The notes under the pieces were generated by a model. The model worked only from the letters and a program-made list of their open reading frames with translations. It was not told the origin of the DNA and did no database searches. The translations under genes and the position numbers were made by a program. 64,000 bases of DNA from Gorsachius magnificus. Taxonomy: Eukaryota > Chordata > Aves > Pelecaniformes > Ardeidae. Numbering within the stretch: position 1 is the first letter of the stretch; every line of letters begins with the position of its first letter. The DNA lies in assembly GCA_034008185.1 (NCBI GenBank), contig CM067084.1, positions 59,534,599 to 59,598,598 on the forward strand. The letters run 5' to 3'. This document shows positions 13,481 to 25,114 of this stretch, piece by piece.

Positions 13481-14599
13481 ATATTTTGAAAACAGGAACT
13501 GATCTTTTTATTAAGAGGGCAATGTTAAAAAAATTCTATTTGTACTTGAAGTAAAAAGTGGTGAGATTTGAAGTAGCTGTTAATTCATGTTAATTTGGAA
13601 TGATAAATGAGAAGAAACAGCTTACTACAGCTATTATTGCCAATTTAGTTTTTTTAGTATTTATGTTTTGAGAATAAACAGTATAGGAATATCAAATACA
13701 ACTTTAATTTAGATCCCTTAAACTGTCTTGATATCTGTACAGGCTGTAAATGAAGAGTGCCTCTTGCGTGGCCAGCATTATTAGCGTCAGCATTTTTGGC
13801 AGGATGTGATGTTAAGTGTTGCTTGCCCACCCAAAACAATTGAAGCTGTTATGGCTAAAGAGAACTTTCAGATATTAAAATCTCTTCCTTCTGAAGGGCA
13901 AGACGTATGCAGCATTAGTGGACTATGTTTTTCATGAGACTATACTCCCCACAAGAAAACTTCTGAGATGTGAAATGATAAATGCTTCCAGCAAACTGAC
14001 TACAAATATGCATATTCCACTTTTTTCCCCTAACTTGGAATATTATGAACATTTTGAGTTGGAAAATATTTAGAAGATGTTCAGATGCTTGGGACTAACA
14101 GAATTCATTACATGTTTCTCTATTTCACTGGTAAGTTGTCTTTGAAATGTTTCACTCTGCTTTGTTTCTCTACCCAACTAATATCCACTGTGTACACTGT
14201 TATTACTGTATTATTTACATTTGCAGTAATTTGAATTTCTATTGAAATGCCTGTAACATACATACAGTTTGTGCATACATAATTTCCCCCATTTCATTTA
14301 TGTGCTTGGCACTATAGATATTACATAAACAAACAGACAGAAAAACCCTGACTATTTTGTCATCATATTTTATGGATACTTCATCTTGTGGACTGTTAAG
14401 AGTATTCCTTAGGTTCAGTTATTCATGGTAAACTAAAAGCTATATTATTCCTACATTCTACATTATTTTTCTAAATAATGACCAAAATATTCCAACCAAA
14501 AAGGGTAAATAATAATTGCATATAAAAATAGAATAGCAAAAGGAGAGCATGCAAAGGCTACAGTATGAAATAAATATACAAACCTGAAAAAGATACAGT
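13481..14599. other. AT-rich sequence, nothing recognised
   Basis: No open frame of note, no repeat signature and no RNA gene could be recognised. Confidence 0.45.
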
Positions 14600-14863
14600 T
14601 AACGAAACATAGGAGGTTCCATTTGAACATCAAGAAACACTTTTTTACTGTGAGGATGACTAAACACAGGTTGCCCATAGAGGTTGTAGAGTAGTAGGTG
14701 GTAGAGTAGTAGAGATTGTAGAGTCTGGAGATCCTTGGGAGATAGTCAAAGGCCTTTTGGACATGGTCCTGGGCAAACTATTGTAACTGACCCTGCCTGA
14801 GTAGGCGGATTGGACCAGATGACCTCCAGATGTCCCTTCCAACATCAGCCATTCTGATTCTGG
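14600..14863 (+). mobile_element. Old CR1 3' end fragment
   Basis: The order of motifs is that of a CR1 3' end: AGGAGGTTCCATTTGAACAT, ACACTTTTTTACTGTGAGGA, CACAGGTTGCCCATAGAGGT, then GGACATGGTCCTGGGCAA, TTGGACCAGATGACCTCCAG and CCCTTCCAACATCAGCC, ending in ATTCTGATTCTGG. It is only about 260 bp, so it is heavily 5' truncated, as is usual for CR1. Near 14686-14720 a GTAGAGTAGTAG unit has been duplicated locally. Divergence suggests an old insertion. Confidence 0.85.
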
Positions 14864-15943
14864 AAGTTTCAATTTCAAACAAGAGAGGGAAGACAATGAA
14901 ATTGCGATTGTTAGCAAAGCTCTAATGAATCTGATAGGAAAGATTGCAACGATCTGTTCAATCTATGTATAAATAAGACTGATTTTATGGATAAACAGTG
15001 AGATAACTTCTTAGATTTTTTTCTCTGTCTTACACCTCTATGCTCCAGAGTTTTTGGATATATGACTCAGTCATTTTGCCTGTGATATTCCACTGGCACA
15101 GATTTTGAGGTGTTTGTCAGATTACAGAGTTTTCACTCTACAGAGGACATTAAATTCTGTTTCTTTCTCCTCAAGTCTATACTGTGATATGTGGTCCCAT
15201 TTTCATTGCCTAGCTGAGGCTATGGAGAGGAATGAATAGACAAAGATTTAAATAATGCAAGAAGAAATTTAACAGTCAGGAGTTGTATATACAAAACCGC
15301 AGGTTTGCCATTCAGTGGATACTGTGACCCTCTGTGCTGGGTCTCTCTGGCATCACAAATAGCCATAGCTTGTGGTACATTTTTGTCTAGACAACTAGTT
15401 AGTTTGTTGTTTAATCAAAAATCTATTATGCCCTCAATTATCTATGTCTCAATTAACTAAGTTATGTCTACAGTTACCCTACAGTACTTCTCTGGGAGCT
15501 TTACACTGCAAGCAGATATAAGCATGTAACCCATATGAATAGCAAAATCCTGCTCTTGGCAGGAATAGCCGGAGTTATGGTAGCACATGTTTATTTGTGG
15601 TAGGAAGAGCTAGATTTACATATAAAGAAAAACCCGTGATACTTATTTGTATATGTTACCTTTTTTCTTTTTCATGTTATTCAGAATCATGTCATTAAAA
15701 CAAGGAATCTTTAACATCCAAACTTCTAATAGAGCTTATAACAAAGTATCTTTCCAGAAGATCTTAAAATATTTTGTAATGAGAGTGAATGCTGTAGAAG
15801 GTGTAAGCCAAATTTATATATAATCTTTTGTTAGCATTAAACTTGAGGTAAACTCTACTATATTTGTTCCTGAATATGGAAATTGGCTCTAGAATCTAAC
15901 AAACCCTTTGCACTGACCATAAAAACAGAGTTATTATGACTCA
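14864..15943. other. AT-rich sequence, nothing recognised
   Basis: Intervening AT-rich DNA between two CR1 copies with no recognisable gene or element. Confidence 0.45.
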
Positions 15944-15944
15944 A

Positions 15945-17317
15945 AGGGCTAGAAGGAGGACGCAGGGAACTACAGGCCGGTTAGTCTCACCTCCGTCCCT
16001 GGAAAGGTGGTGGAACAACTCATTCTGGGTGTCCTCTCCAAGCAAGTAGATGAAAAGAAGATGATCAGGAGTACCCAGCACGGATTTACCAAGGGGAAAT
16101 CATGCCTGACCAATTTGATAGCCTTCTATGATGGCATGACCGGCTGGGTAGACGAGGGGAGAATGGTGGATATTGTCTACCTTGACTTCAGCAAGGCTTT
16201 TGTTACTGTCTCCCATAACATCCTCGTAGGGAAGCTCAAGAAGTGTGGGTTGGATGAGTGGACAGTGAGGTGGATTGGGAACTGGCTGAATGGCAGAGCT
16301 CAGAGGGTTCTGATCGGTGGTGCAGAGTCTAGTTGGAGGCCAGTAGCCAGTGGAGTTCCTCAGGGCTCAGTACTCGGACCAGTCTTGTTCAACTTGTTCA
16401 TCAATGACCTGCACGAGGGGACAGAGTGTACCCTCAGCAAGTTCACTGATGACACAAAACTGGGAGGAGTGGCTGATATGCCAGAAGTCTGTGCTGCCAT
16501 TCAGAGGGACCTGGACAGGCTGGAGAGGTGGGCGGAGAGGAACCTGATGAAGTTCAACAAGGGCAAGTGACAAGTGCTGCACCTGGGGAGGTCGAACCCC
16601 ATGCACCAGTACAGGCTGGGGAATGACCTGCTGGAAAGCAGCTCTGCTGAGAGGGACCTGGGAGTCCTGGTGGACGACAAGCTGACCGTGAGCCAGCAGT
16701 GTGCCGTTGTTGCCAAGAAGGCCAATGGCATCCTGGGGTGCATTAAGAGAAGCGTGGCCAGCAGGTCAAGGGAGGTTATCCTCCGCCTTTACTCTGCCCT
16801 AGTGAGACCCCACCTGGAGTACTGTGTCCAGTTCTGGGCTCCCCTATTCGAGAAAGATGACGAACTCCTAGGAAGAGTTCAGAGGAGAGCAACTAGGATG
16901 ATAAAGGGACTGGAGCATCTCCCCTATGAGGAAAGGCTGAGAGAGTTGGGCTTGTTCAGCCTGAAGAAGAGAAGACTGAGAGGGGACCTCATCAACGCAT
17001 ACAAATATCTTAAGGGTTGATGTCACGAGGACAGAGCCAGACTCTTTGCAGTAGTGCCCAGCAACAGGACAAGGGGCAATGGGTACAAACTGAAACATAA
17101 GAGGTTTCAGTTGAATATGCAGAACTTCTTTACTTTGAGGGTGACAGAGCAGTGGAACAGGCTGCCCAGGGAGGTTGTGGAGTCTCCTTCTCTGGAGATA
17201 TTCAAAGCCCTCCTGGATGATTTCCTGTGTAGCATGTTCTAGGTGGACCTGCTTTAGCAGGAGGGTTGGACTAGATGATCTCCTGAGGTCCCTTCCAACC
17301 CTTGTGATTCTGTGAAA
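15945..17317 (+). mobile_element. CR1 retrotransposon, 5' truncated
   Basis: A 1.4-kb CR1 copy starts inside the reverse-transcriptase domain and runs to the 3' end. The 3' UTR has the typical GCAGGAGGGTTGGACTAGAT hairpin region and CCCTTCCAACCCTTGTGATT, ending ATTCTGTGA. There is no poly(A) tail, as expected for CR1. The 5' truncation is typical of incomplete target-primed reverse transcription. It is better preserved than the other CR1 copies except the one at 61774. Confidence 0.93.
15953..17242 (+). pseudogene. CR1 ORF2 reverse transcriptase, 2 stops
   Basis: This is the C-terminal two thirds of CR1 ORF2, a target-primed reverse transcriptase that copies CR1 RNA into the genome. One reading frame runs throughout. 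Visible RT landmarks in order are [10 protein letters not shown] near the start, YLDFSKAF (motif A, Asp), [14 protein letters not shown] (motif B), and FTDDTK (motif C, the catalytic Asp pair with Thr before it). Then comes the conserved C-terminal region with [49 protein letters not shown] and [17 protein letters not shown]. Two in-frame TGA codons, at 16568-16570 and 17018-17020, interrupt it, and there is no frameshift. The endonuclease domain and ORF1 are missing, so the copy is dead. Confidence 0.93.
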
Positions 17318-18251
17318 CATAAAGCCACATCTGTGAGCAAAGAGCGGTTCATTCAAATGCTTTTGGTGTTCACAAAACTTTTCAAGTGTTCTGAGGAAGC
17401 CTAATCAATTTACCACTACTGAAATGCAACAGTTGTTCAACAAATCACATTAGTCCTGCCTTAGGCTAGTAATAAAGATAAATAACTTCTCCAACTGAAA
17501 CTGCAAGAGGGATTTAAAAGTTCAAAAGGTAGTTGTCCCAACATGAAATTGGCCAGAAGTCTAGACTTAATAATCTATTTTTCAGTATCCTAGTATCTTA
17601 AAAAAGGTTTCTTGTTACATGTGAGAAATATCACCACTAGCAAGAATTTCTCATATCAAAAATATCAGTAGAAATTTTGTAGAAAATAACCTAAGTGAAA
17701 AAAAGGAGGAAAAATAAAGACAGAACACTCTAAAAATGTGAAAGACAAGTAGAAGAGACTTAATAACAGTTCACACTGTATCTGAAAGTGTCATAGAAAA
17801 AGGAATTTCATGGTAGGTATGATTTCTGTAATAGATTCTAACACATTTTTCAACAAATTTTTAGTTAATACGGTAGAAGAGATTAACTATGGAAATATGA
17901 TGCACTGGTTTATATCATCTGGGCTTCTTCAACAGGATGACAGATTACCTACTTTTTCTCTTTCCCCTATGTGGTACTATACTTTTCTACCTAAACTCAA
18001 ATACCAGGTGGTTTAGCTGATTGACATAATCTATTTAAACCAAAATTATTTCTTCCCAATTTATAACACTTTTTAAAAGGGGGATACTGTTTCCTTAATG
18101 AGGGAGAAGAGCAAAAAACGGCAAAATCAAAAATATTCCAGAATTTCATAATATATTTTTAATTTATGAAGTTAAAAAAAATTGGATAATATTCTGATAT
18201 AGATAGCCACCTGAAGAAACCTCTCAGTGCTATGATAAAGAAAAGAAAGGG

Positions 18252-18271
18252 AAAAAAAAAAAAAAAAAAAA
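18252..18271 (+). repeat. Poly(A) run, 20 A
   Basis: A plain homopolymer following AAAGAAAGGG. There is no recognisable retrocopy upstream, so it is treated as a simple repeat. Confidence 0.85.
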
Positions 18272-21185
18272 GGCCAGCATTCAGGCTTGCATAAATTGGA
18301 AAAGAAATAAGAAATAGGATGAATTACCTAAATTTTATAATTTGGTAGCACAGCTAGAGAATGCTGTTAAATAATATTAATGATACAGCTAAATTTTTCA
18401 GTGGAATGATCAAATCATTACAAAAGAAGGCAAAAAGCAGGCCTAAATTTAAGGGAACATGCAGTACCTTGAAACAAGGTATTTTACACAAACAGTATCT
18501 GGTAGAAACAAAGATGTAGTTGCTAATAGGAAAAATAGCAGTAAAGAAAGCTAAACAAGTAACCCTGTTAGACATTACTCTCTGCTAAACCTCATATCTG
18601 GATAAACAAAACTCCCACTGAATTTGGATTTAGATGTGAAATCACTGCTTCCAGTTATATTTAAAAATTAAAGAACGTGCTGGCCTTTCACTACCTGAAA
18701 ATCAGATTTATTTGACATTACTTAGCACAACTTAATTGCAAGTAAATTATTTACCACGAATTAGTGTTCAACCACCATTCTCTAATGGTGATAAAAGTCA
18801 GTATCACGTGGTTTAGGTGCCAAAAAAGCAAGACCAGATACTGAAAAAAAAAGTAAAAACCTAATTGATTTGGGTATTGGGAGCTGCCTCTAGATCCAGT
18901 GCATACCTATGATAGAAACTAATGCTGATTAAAAGTACATGGATCAGAGCCAAGGCAAAATTGTCACAAACCAATTAAAATAGGATTAAATCATAATCTA
19001 AGTAAAGAGGAAGCTAAAGGATGTGCTGCAATGGATCTTGTCTAATGTGCAGCTTTTCTCCTCCTGCTATTCCTGAGGTATAACACAATTTGTTTGTGTG
19101 CCTTGCTAAGGGCAAGAAAAGGATTCTTATGTATTTAGTCCTGGATTTTTACCTTTCAAAATATACTGCCTTACTCCTAGAACAATCAAATGTCAAGGAA
19201 GTTTTTACTTTGTGCGAGTATTTCTGATACCTAGTATCAGAAATAGTTCCTCAGAATAGAACTCTGCTTGCTCAGAGCTGTTGACTGTTTCCTAATAACT
19301 AGACTTTGTAGTCCTGATCATGTATAATGAAAACTCAGAACCGTAGATGATCATAACAAAAACATGGTCAAAGTTTTCTTAAAAAATTATACATACTCTG
19401 GAAATATAATTCCTTGATATTACCAAGGTTGTAGAAAAATAGCACTTGCTTTGTCAGCTCAATGTTCTAATAGGACATTAAGGTAATGAGATAAGAAAAC
19501 TCATCACCAGAAGGTAAAGGATTAATGCCTTCACATTATAGGAGTTGGATAGTAATTCTCATGTTTAAGAATGGCTTCCTGAAAAAGTAGTGGTTTATTT
19601 TAAGATACTTCCTATTTTAAGTGTCTGTAATTGTATTTAAGCCCTTCCTTAGGGGCTTGTGCTGAAAAGTACATATAAAGAGAAAGAAAGTTTTGAGAAC
19701 AGAATCTCATTCACTGTGCTATGCATCATAAGTACAGTAAAAAGCACAGCGGAAAAAAAAGACAAACAGAATTGCCCTTTTATTCCAAGTGTTGTACAAA
19801 TAAAATTGAGGCAAGCTTACATGTACAAAGCTTTATTAGTGGGGTCTATAGCTGATGGCACACTTGACTTCAAAGTTACTTCAGGGAAAAAAAATTAAAA
19901 TAAGAGGGGGGTGGGAGAGAGGGGGAAGAAAGAGAAAAAACTCTCCCCAATTCATATATACTTACTGGATATATTAATAACTGTTATCTTTTATGTTATC
20001 TACTAAATCTTCAACTTACAAATGAAAACGTTTGGGAGGGTGGGTGAGGAGTTCTTAGTATGAAGTTACAGACTAGTAGCTACAAGGCAAGAGTGAGGAG
20101 GCAGAGGAAGAAAGGGGTGTTTTAAACAATAATGACAATCACTTTTTACGAGAAACCTGGTCTAACAGACATAACTCTGCTTCAGAGTCTGCCAGTGCAA
20201 GGTCGTGAAGATAGCAGCACGTGAGATACTGGGTAAAAGCACTGCCACAGCAGCTTCTGGATGTGTAATGAAAGGTTGCAAGGGTACAAGTGAACAGCAG
20301 GCTACAGGACTGAAAGAGAAGGACATCAGTATTACAAAGGTTAAAACTTCTGAAACACCATGCACCAGAATAGAAATTTTATTGGGACAGAAAGTTCTGT
20401 AAATTTGATGATTGTGCCCATGTTCTCTATCGCCTAGCTATCTCACTGGGTTGGTTGCTCCAAATTATCAGTAAATCTTGGGAAATTCTAGGTACACGAA
20501 AGTTGCTTTGGATTTTGCAAAATATACGCAAAGTAGTGTGATCTGTGTTTGATACACTGGACCATTCAGCATTAACACTGTCAGCCTGTTCTGCATGCAG
20601 AATGCCTCTGTATGGTGCATTAAGAGTAATCAGACTTATTTTGAGCATATTAGAATTGCTGGGTATCAGACAGAGAAGAAAATGTGGGCAGAAATATGGG
20701 ATTCATGACCTTCATTAACTCATATACTTTAATAATGGTTAAAAAAAAGTCAGTGAATATTGAACAGCTAATGTTCATTTCCTTTAAAGTAAAGGATGTT
20801 TGTACTTAAAGACATAGGTGATAAATGTTGTGTAGCAATCTGTTCAGTGCAAAGTTAAACATGGAATTTACCAGAAAGCTTTATAACTGTAGTTGAGAAA
20901 CTGTTTCAGTCATTAGATCTTCAGAGTCATAGCAGGAGCTTTTGTCCTGGGTTTATACATAATTTTATTATCCTAATATTGCATAATGGTCATGTGACAT
21001 CAGGTAGCGAATGTCGTTATGAGGTATTAGAATTATTTCAAAATAATAGAAACAAGACATTAAGAAGAACTGTACCTACACAGATAAACAGCAGTTTTGC
21101 TTTAACTGCTTTACAAAATGGCTTTAAATTCTTTCTGTGGGTGGATGTATTTTAAATAGAGGATCACCACATTTCCACATTGGTT

Positions 21186-21208
21186 CCCCCCCCCCCTTTT
21201 TTTTTTTT
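21186..21208 (+). repeat. C-run followed by T-run
   Basis: Eleven C are followed directly by twelve T, just before the LTR-like block. A simple pyrimidine repeat. Confidence 0.85.
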
Positions 21209-21234
21209 AAATAATATTTAACATTGCTGCTTTT

Positions 21235-22085
21235 TCAAGATAATGATGTGGAGTAACCCTGTTTTAGGTATAAATTACAAGGTTTTTTTAGTGGGGGGAT
21301 GCAGGTGTGACCTCTGTGAAGGATCACGAACTTCCCTGTGCCAGACACAGCCATTTCTAGCCACTCTGCAACAGACCCACCACATCTGGGTCCGTCAGCC
21401 AAATCTGTGACTCCTCTAAACAAGTCAGAGGAGTTTGCTCCACCTCTGTGAAAACATATTCAAGAAAGGGAGTAAATACTGAGAAAAGGCAGTAAATACT
21501 GAGAAAAGGTGACAACAAGGTTAGAGCAGTAGGAAGCTCTCCATGTCAGAGCTGACAACACCCCTGAAGGGATTGCAGACTGTGGATGACCCACACTGGA
21601 CCAGGTATGCCCCCTAAGGGACTGCAGCCCATGGATAACCCACACCAGCAATGGAGCAGAAGAAACGAGTAAGAAGAAGGTGCAGTGGAAGAAAAGAATG
21701 AGAAATAAGGGGTGGCAGAAAGAAACCACTGCTCAACGCTGCAGGGTCCCAACCTTCTGTGCTGCCTGTCACCTTGTCAAAGGGACTGAGTGGTGGTAAT
21801 AAAGGAGGAGGAGACTAGGCAGGAGGAGAGGTGGCCATAGTGAAGTTGAGCCTGGGAAAGGGGGAGGAAAGGTGTTTTCTCTGTTTGAATATTTGTCATC
21901 TTTGTTTTCCAAGGTGTGAGTAAGTAATTAAATGCTTTAAATTTTCCAAGTCACATTGTCTTGCCTACAACAGAAATTGGTGATAACTCTTGTTCTTCCT
22001 GTCTCCTGTCCCACTGGACGGATAGGTGGGGAGTGAGCAAGCGGCTGTGTGGGTGCTTGGCTGCTAGCCAGAGACAACCCAGTAC
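21235..22085 (+). mobile_element. ERVL-like LTR, family C
   Basis: A GC-richer block of about 850 bp has a purine-rich body with direct repeats of GACTGCAG-CC-TGGAT and GACCCACACTGGACC / AACCCACACCAGC near 21575-21655. It is followed by a TTTGTTTTCCAAGG pyrimidine region and a terminal part GTCCCACTGGACGG, AGTGAGCAAGCGGCTGTGTG, GGTGCTTGGCTGCTAGCC, ending near CCCAGTACA. That terminal part resembles the 3' end of the solo LTRs at 45094 and 48311 (GAGTGAGCAAGCGGCTGCGT), which suggests a distant relation. The left border is uncertain, and part of it may be internal ERV sequence. No coding domain remains. Confidence 0.55.
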
Positions 22086-24684
22086 ATCAGGAAAACTTGG
22101 ATGTTACTAGATACTCATTGCGTATTGTAATCTAAACCATTTAAATTTGGTAAATTTGTATTTATTTTTAAAGTGTTTCTTCTTTTTTTTCCCCCAGATA
22201 TTTTACATTTCTTAATCTTTTTTTTTTTTTTTTCTCTTGAGCATCCAATTGTTACCTTCAATAAACAGGTAGAAATATCCAGAAAAAAATGTGAACCTAC
22301 ACCTAGAAACTTTTCCCTTTTCTTTGCTGGTGTGATTTACTTTAAATCTTTCTCTTTCAAAGCAAATGCATTCTTTACAGCTTTTCATAGATACTTTGCT
22401 CTTACTGCTATGATAATACATCACTTTCTGCTAAGGAAGGAGACTATACAATACAGGGCTGCTCAGTTTTTTAAATGGAGAATAACTCCCATTTTCTACA
22501 TCATAAAAAGGTGTCTAACCAAACAATTATGAATCAAATAACAAAAATGGTAAAAGCTGTTGAAATTAATATCACTGTGATACTTTCAGCAAGTTCCCAT
22601 CCTATGCACTGATTTATTAATCAGGTTGAATAAGTACAGGGTGAATTTACTGCTAGTCACTATCTCATAGCTCCCATGGCTCAACACTGGACACACATAA
22701 CACATGCTGAGAATGATAATTTAGCAGAAATAAGCTGATAATTTGGAACAAGTACACAGCTCATAGTAGGAATGTACAAAATGTTAATGAAATATGCTAG
22801 ATCTTAATATTTTACATAGAAATAAACTCTTAGTGAGTTAACAACAATTTTTCCTTAATATACAGTTATTTTGGCTTGAAACTCTTAAAGCACATGAGAC
22901 TTTCTGAGAGATCAGAGAGATTCCTGGGTATGCACATGCCTGGAGAAATGGAAAATTCCTAAAGTAAGATGGAAAACGGTTATCTTCAGACTTTTTTCCA
23001 GTTTTTTTTTTCCCCTGTGAATGTATCTCAATTGAGATGTTAATCTCCATTTATTAAAAACCTAACTTCTTCCTCTTGTTTTTACCCCCATCTCTACTGC
23101 TTTCTTTCAAAAGCCAGGTACAAAACATATTTTCCATAAGACCTAAAATAAATGCAACAACTATCTTTTTCCCAGACACAAAGCACCAAACTCCCTGTTG
23201 TTCCTTACTTTCCTCCTGTGTTCCTAACAGAGTAGCAGAATCCTCCGTTTTACTGTCCTTAACTTAGTTGGCCATATACTTTGCACCTAGTTCAAATCCC
23301 AGACCTGAAAATCTAAAACTTTGGTACAGTTTTGCTAACTGTAATGGAAATATTTATACACATAATGTTACTTCTACTACTGGAAACACTGGATCCTTAA
23401 CTAAGGAGTGATTGTTAGCTCTGAGAAATGCAAAAGGTTCCTTTAGCGGTGACTACTATCATTCTTTTATTATCACAATCTCATGACCACATCACTGAAA
23501 ACATAAGTATCCGTTTAAGAAAATTAGACTAGGAAGATAGATTAAAATAAAAGAGTGAAAAAAAAAAACAAAAAACAAAAATTTCAATAGGTGTAGCAAA
23601 TCTTGTCACCAATAGTTCAGTTTGACAGTAATGAAGAATGATTAATTCAGATCATTATATCTATAGTACTAAGCAACCATATTCTTTTTAAGTACCAGCA
23701 AAGGTATGATCAGCATATTCCAGTTTTCTTAGCACACTTCTGGATACAGTATTTTTCATTGCAAAGTAAATACATCTACCAAAGCACACAAAACCAAATA
23801 AACCTAGAATCTAATAGTTACACAGCAATCACAGTGCAGAAACCGTGGCAAAACAAATGTAATTTAAAATGATGGTAAATTGACAAAAAAGGACAGAAAC
23901 GTTTTTCTAGCCCAAGACATTATACTGTTTTCTATAAGCAGAGAAAGGTGAAAGTCTGCTTCCCTTTGGAATTATTCTACTCCCCCACGGATATTTAAAC
24001 CTTGTTGTTAATACTTGAAATTTCATATTTTGCTGATGCAAGGTTTATTTAGGCTCAGGAAGTCTAGCTTGAAAATATTTAATCTTTCTGAGAAGGTTCA
24101 GTATGTGCAGTCTGCTGCAATTTATATTTATTAGTCATTTTAAAGGGAGATTGTTTTCATATATTCAAACCCAGTGGGTTATTTAGATTACCAGATTACT
24201 GTTTGCTGTTCAAGGAAAAAAGGGAACATAACACAATCAGACACAAATAGAAAAGAACATTATGTTCTTGTACCAGATAAAAAATATATTAAAAAAATCC
24301 AATAGATAATTGTATGTTATTTTATGCATTATATTTATGAGGCATTCTCAAGACTCATAGAAGTCCTAACACAAAGACCTTATAATTCATGATATAGTAC
24401 TGGACTTTTGCCATGTTTTTAAGTTCCATTTTCTTTTTAAATATTGGAAAATTTGCTAAAACTCCTAGATTAAAAAAACAATGCAGAGTCTTAGCAAAAG
24501 GATATTCAGGTGTTACAAAGCCAAAAACTTAAAAGTTAGGATTAATATCATCTAGGCACCTTAATAATACTCTTATGTACACACCTTCTGTTACTGTTTT
24601 ACTTACTTATGACACACCGTTTGTACCATGGATTCCCTGATCCATTAAGTTTACACAACGTACCATTCTGAGAATAAATCAGAG
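22086..24684. other. AT-rich gene-free stretch
   Basis: AT-rich DNA with T-runs near 22216-22233 and A-rich patches near 23560. One open frame on the plus strand near 22173-22532 codes a Phe/Lys-rich product typical of AT-rich non-coding DNA. Nothing is supported. Confidence 0.45.
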
Positions 24685-24999
24685 TTGTTAGAGGAAATAT
24701 ACTGGATATGGCAGCCCAAGAGAGGTGAGGGTGTTAGAGCTCCTTGCCCCCACATCCAACCTGTAGCGAGGCTGAAAGAGAACACATATATACCCCATCA
24801 GTGTATACACAGTTGGCCACAGAGATCACAGACAGACACACAGAGCATTCACACAAACACAGACAGCACCAACAGCCTCATCCTGCTGCCCTTTCTAGCT
24901 GAGCAGGATAGAGGTTTGTTAGTGGAAATAAATATATGTACAATATTGATCCCTGCAGCAGCTGGGCATCATCCTCATACACATATTCTGTCTTAACAA
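24685..24999 (+). other. Unclassified repeat-like flank of the ERV
   Basis: This block is richer in CA and CAGA repeats (ACAGACAGACACACAGAG near 24830) than the flanking AT-rich DNA and ends at an 18-G run. Its composition resembles the CA-rich sequence at 27287-27610 on the other side of the retroviral piece, and both contain CTGCAGCAGCTGGG. The two sides may therefore be parts of one older element split by the ERV, but beyond that motif I could not align them. Confidence 0.35.
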
Positions 25000-25017
25000 G
25001 GGGGGGGGGGGGGGGGG
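25000..25017 (+). repeat. 18-G run at the left ERV boundary
   Basis: Eighteen G lie exactly where recognisable retroviral sequence begins. The place suggests either the break point of the truncated provirus or a local assembly problem. Confidence 0.85.
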
Positions 25018-25114
25018 TTCCACGGCCTCTTCACTTTAGGTCCCTGGGGAACTTGTCGTACCCCTTTCCCTTCGGGTATTACCTCCACTTCTGCCAGAGT
25101 ATCTGTCTCTTTAA

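Larger units (their letters stand above)
17318..21234. other. AT-rich gene-free stretch
   Basis: No supported gene. It contains a 20-A run at 18252-18271, a purine-rich GGGGAAGAAAGAG patch near 19900-19945, and a C-run/T-run at 21186-21208. Short open frames in it give random-looking proteins. Confidence 0.45.

Noticed and set aside
22173..22532. Open frame of 119 codons
   Set aside because: Phe/Ile/Lys-rich, built on T-runs, with no similarity I recognise; typical of AT-rich non-coding DNA.
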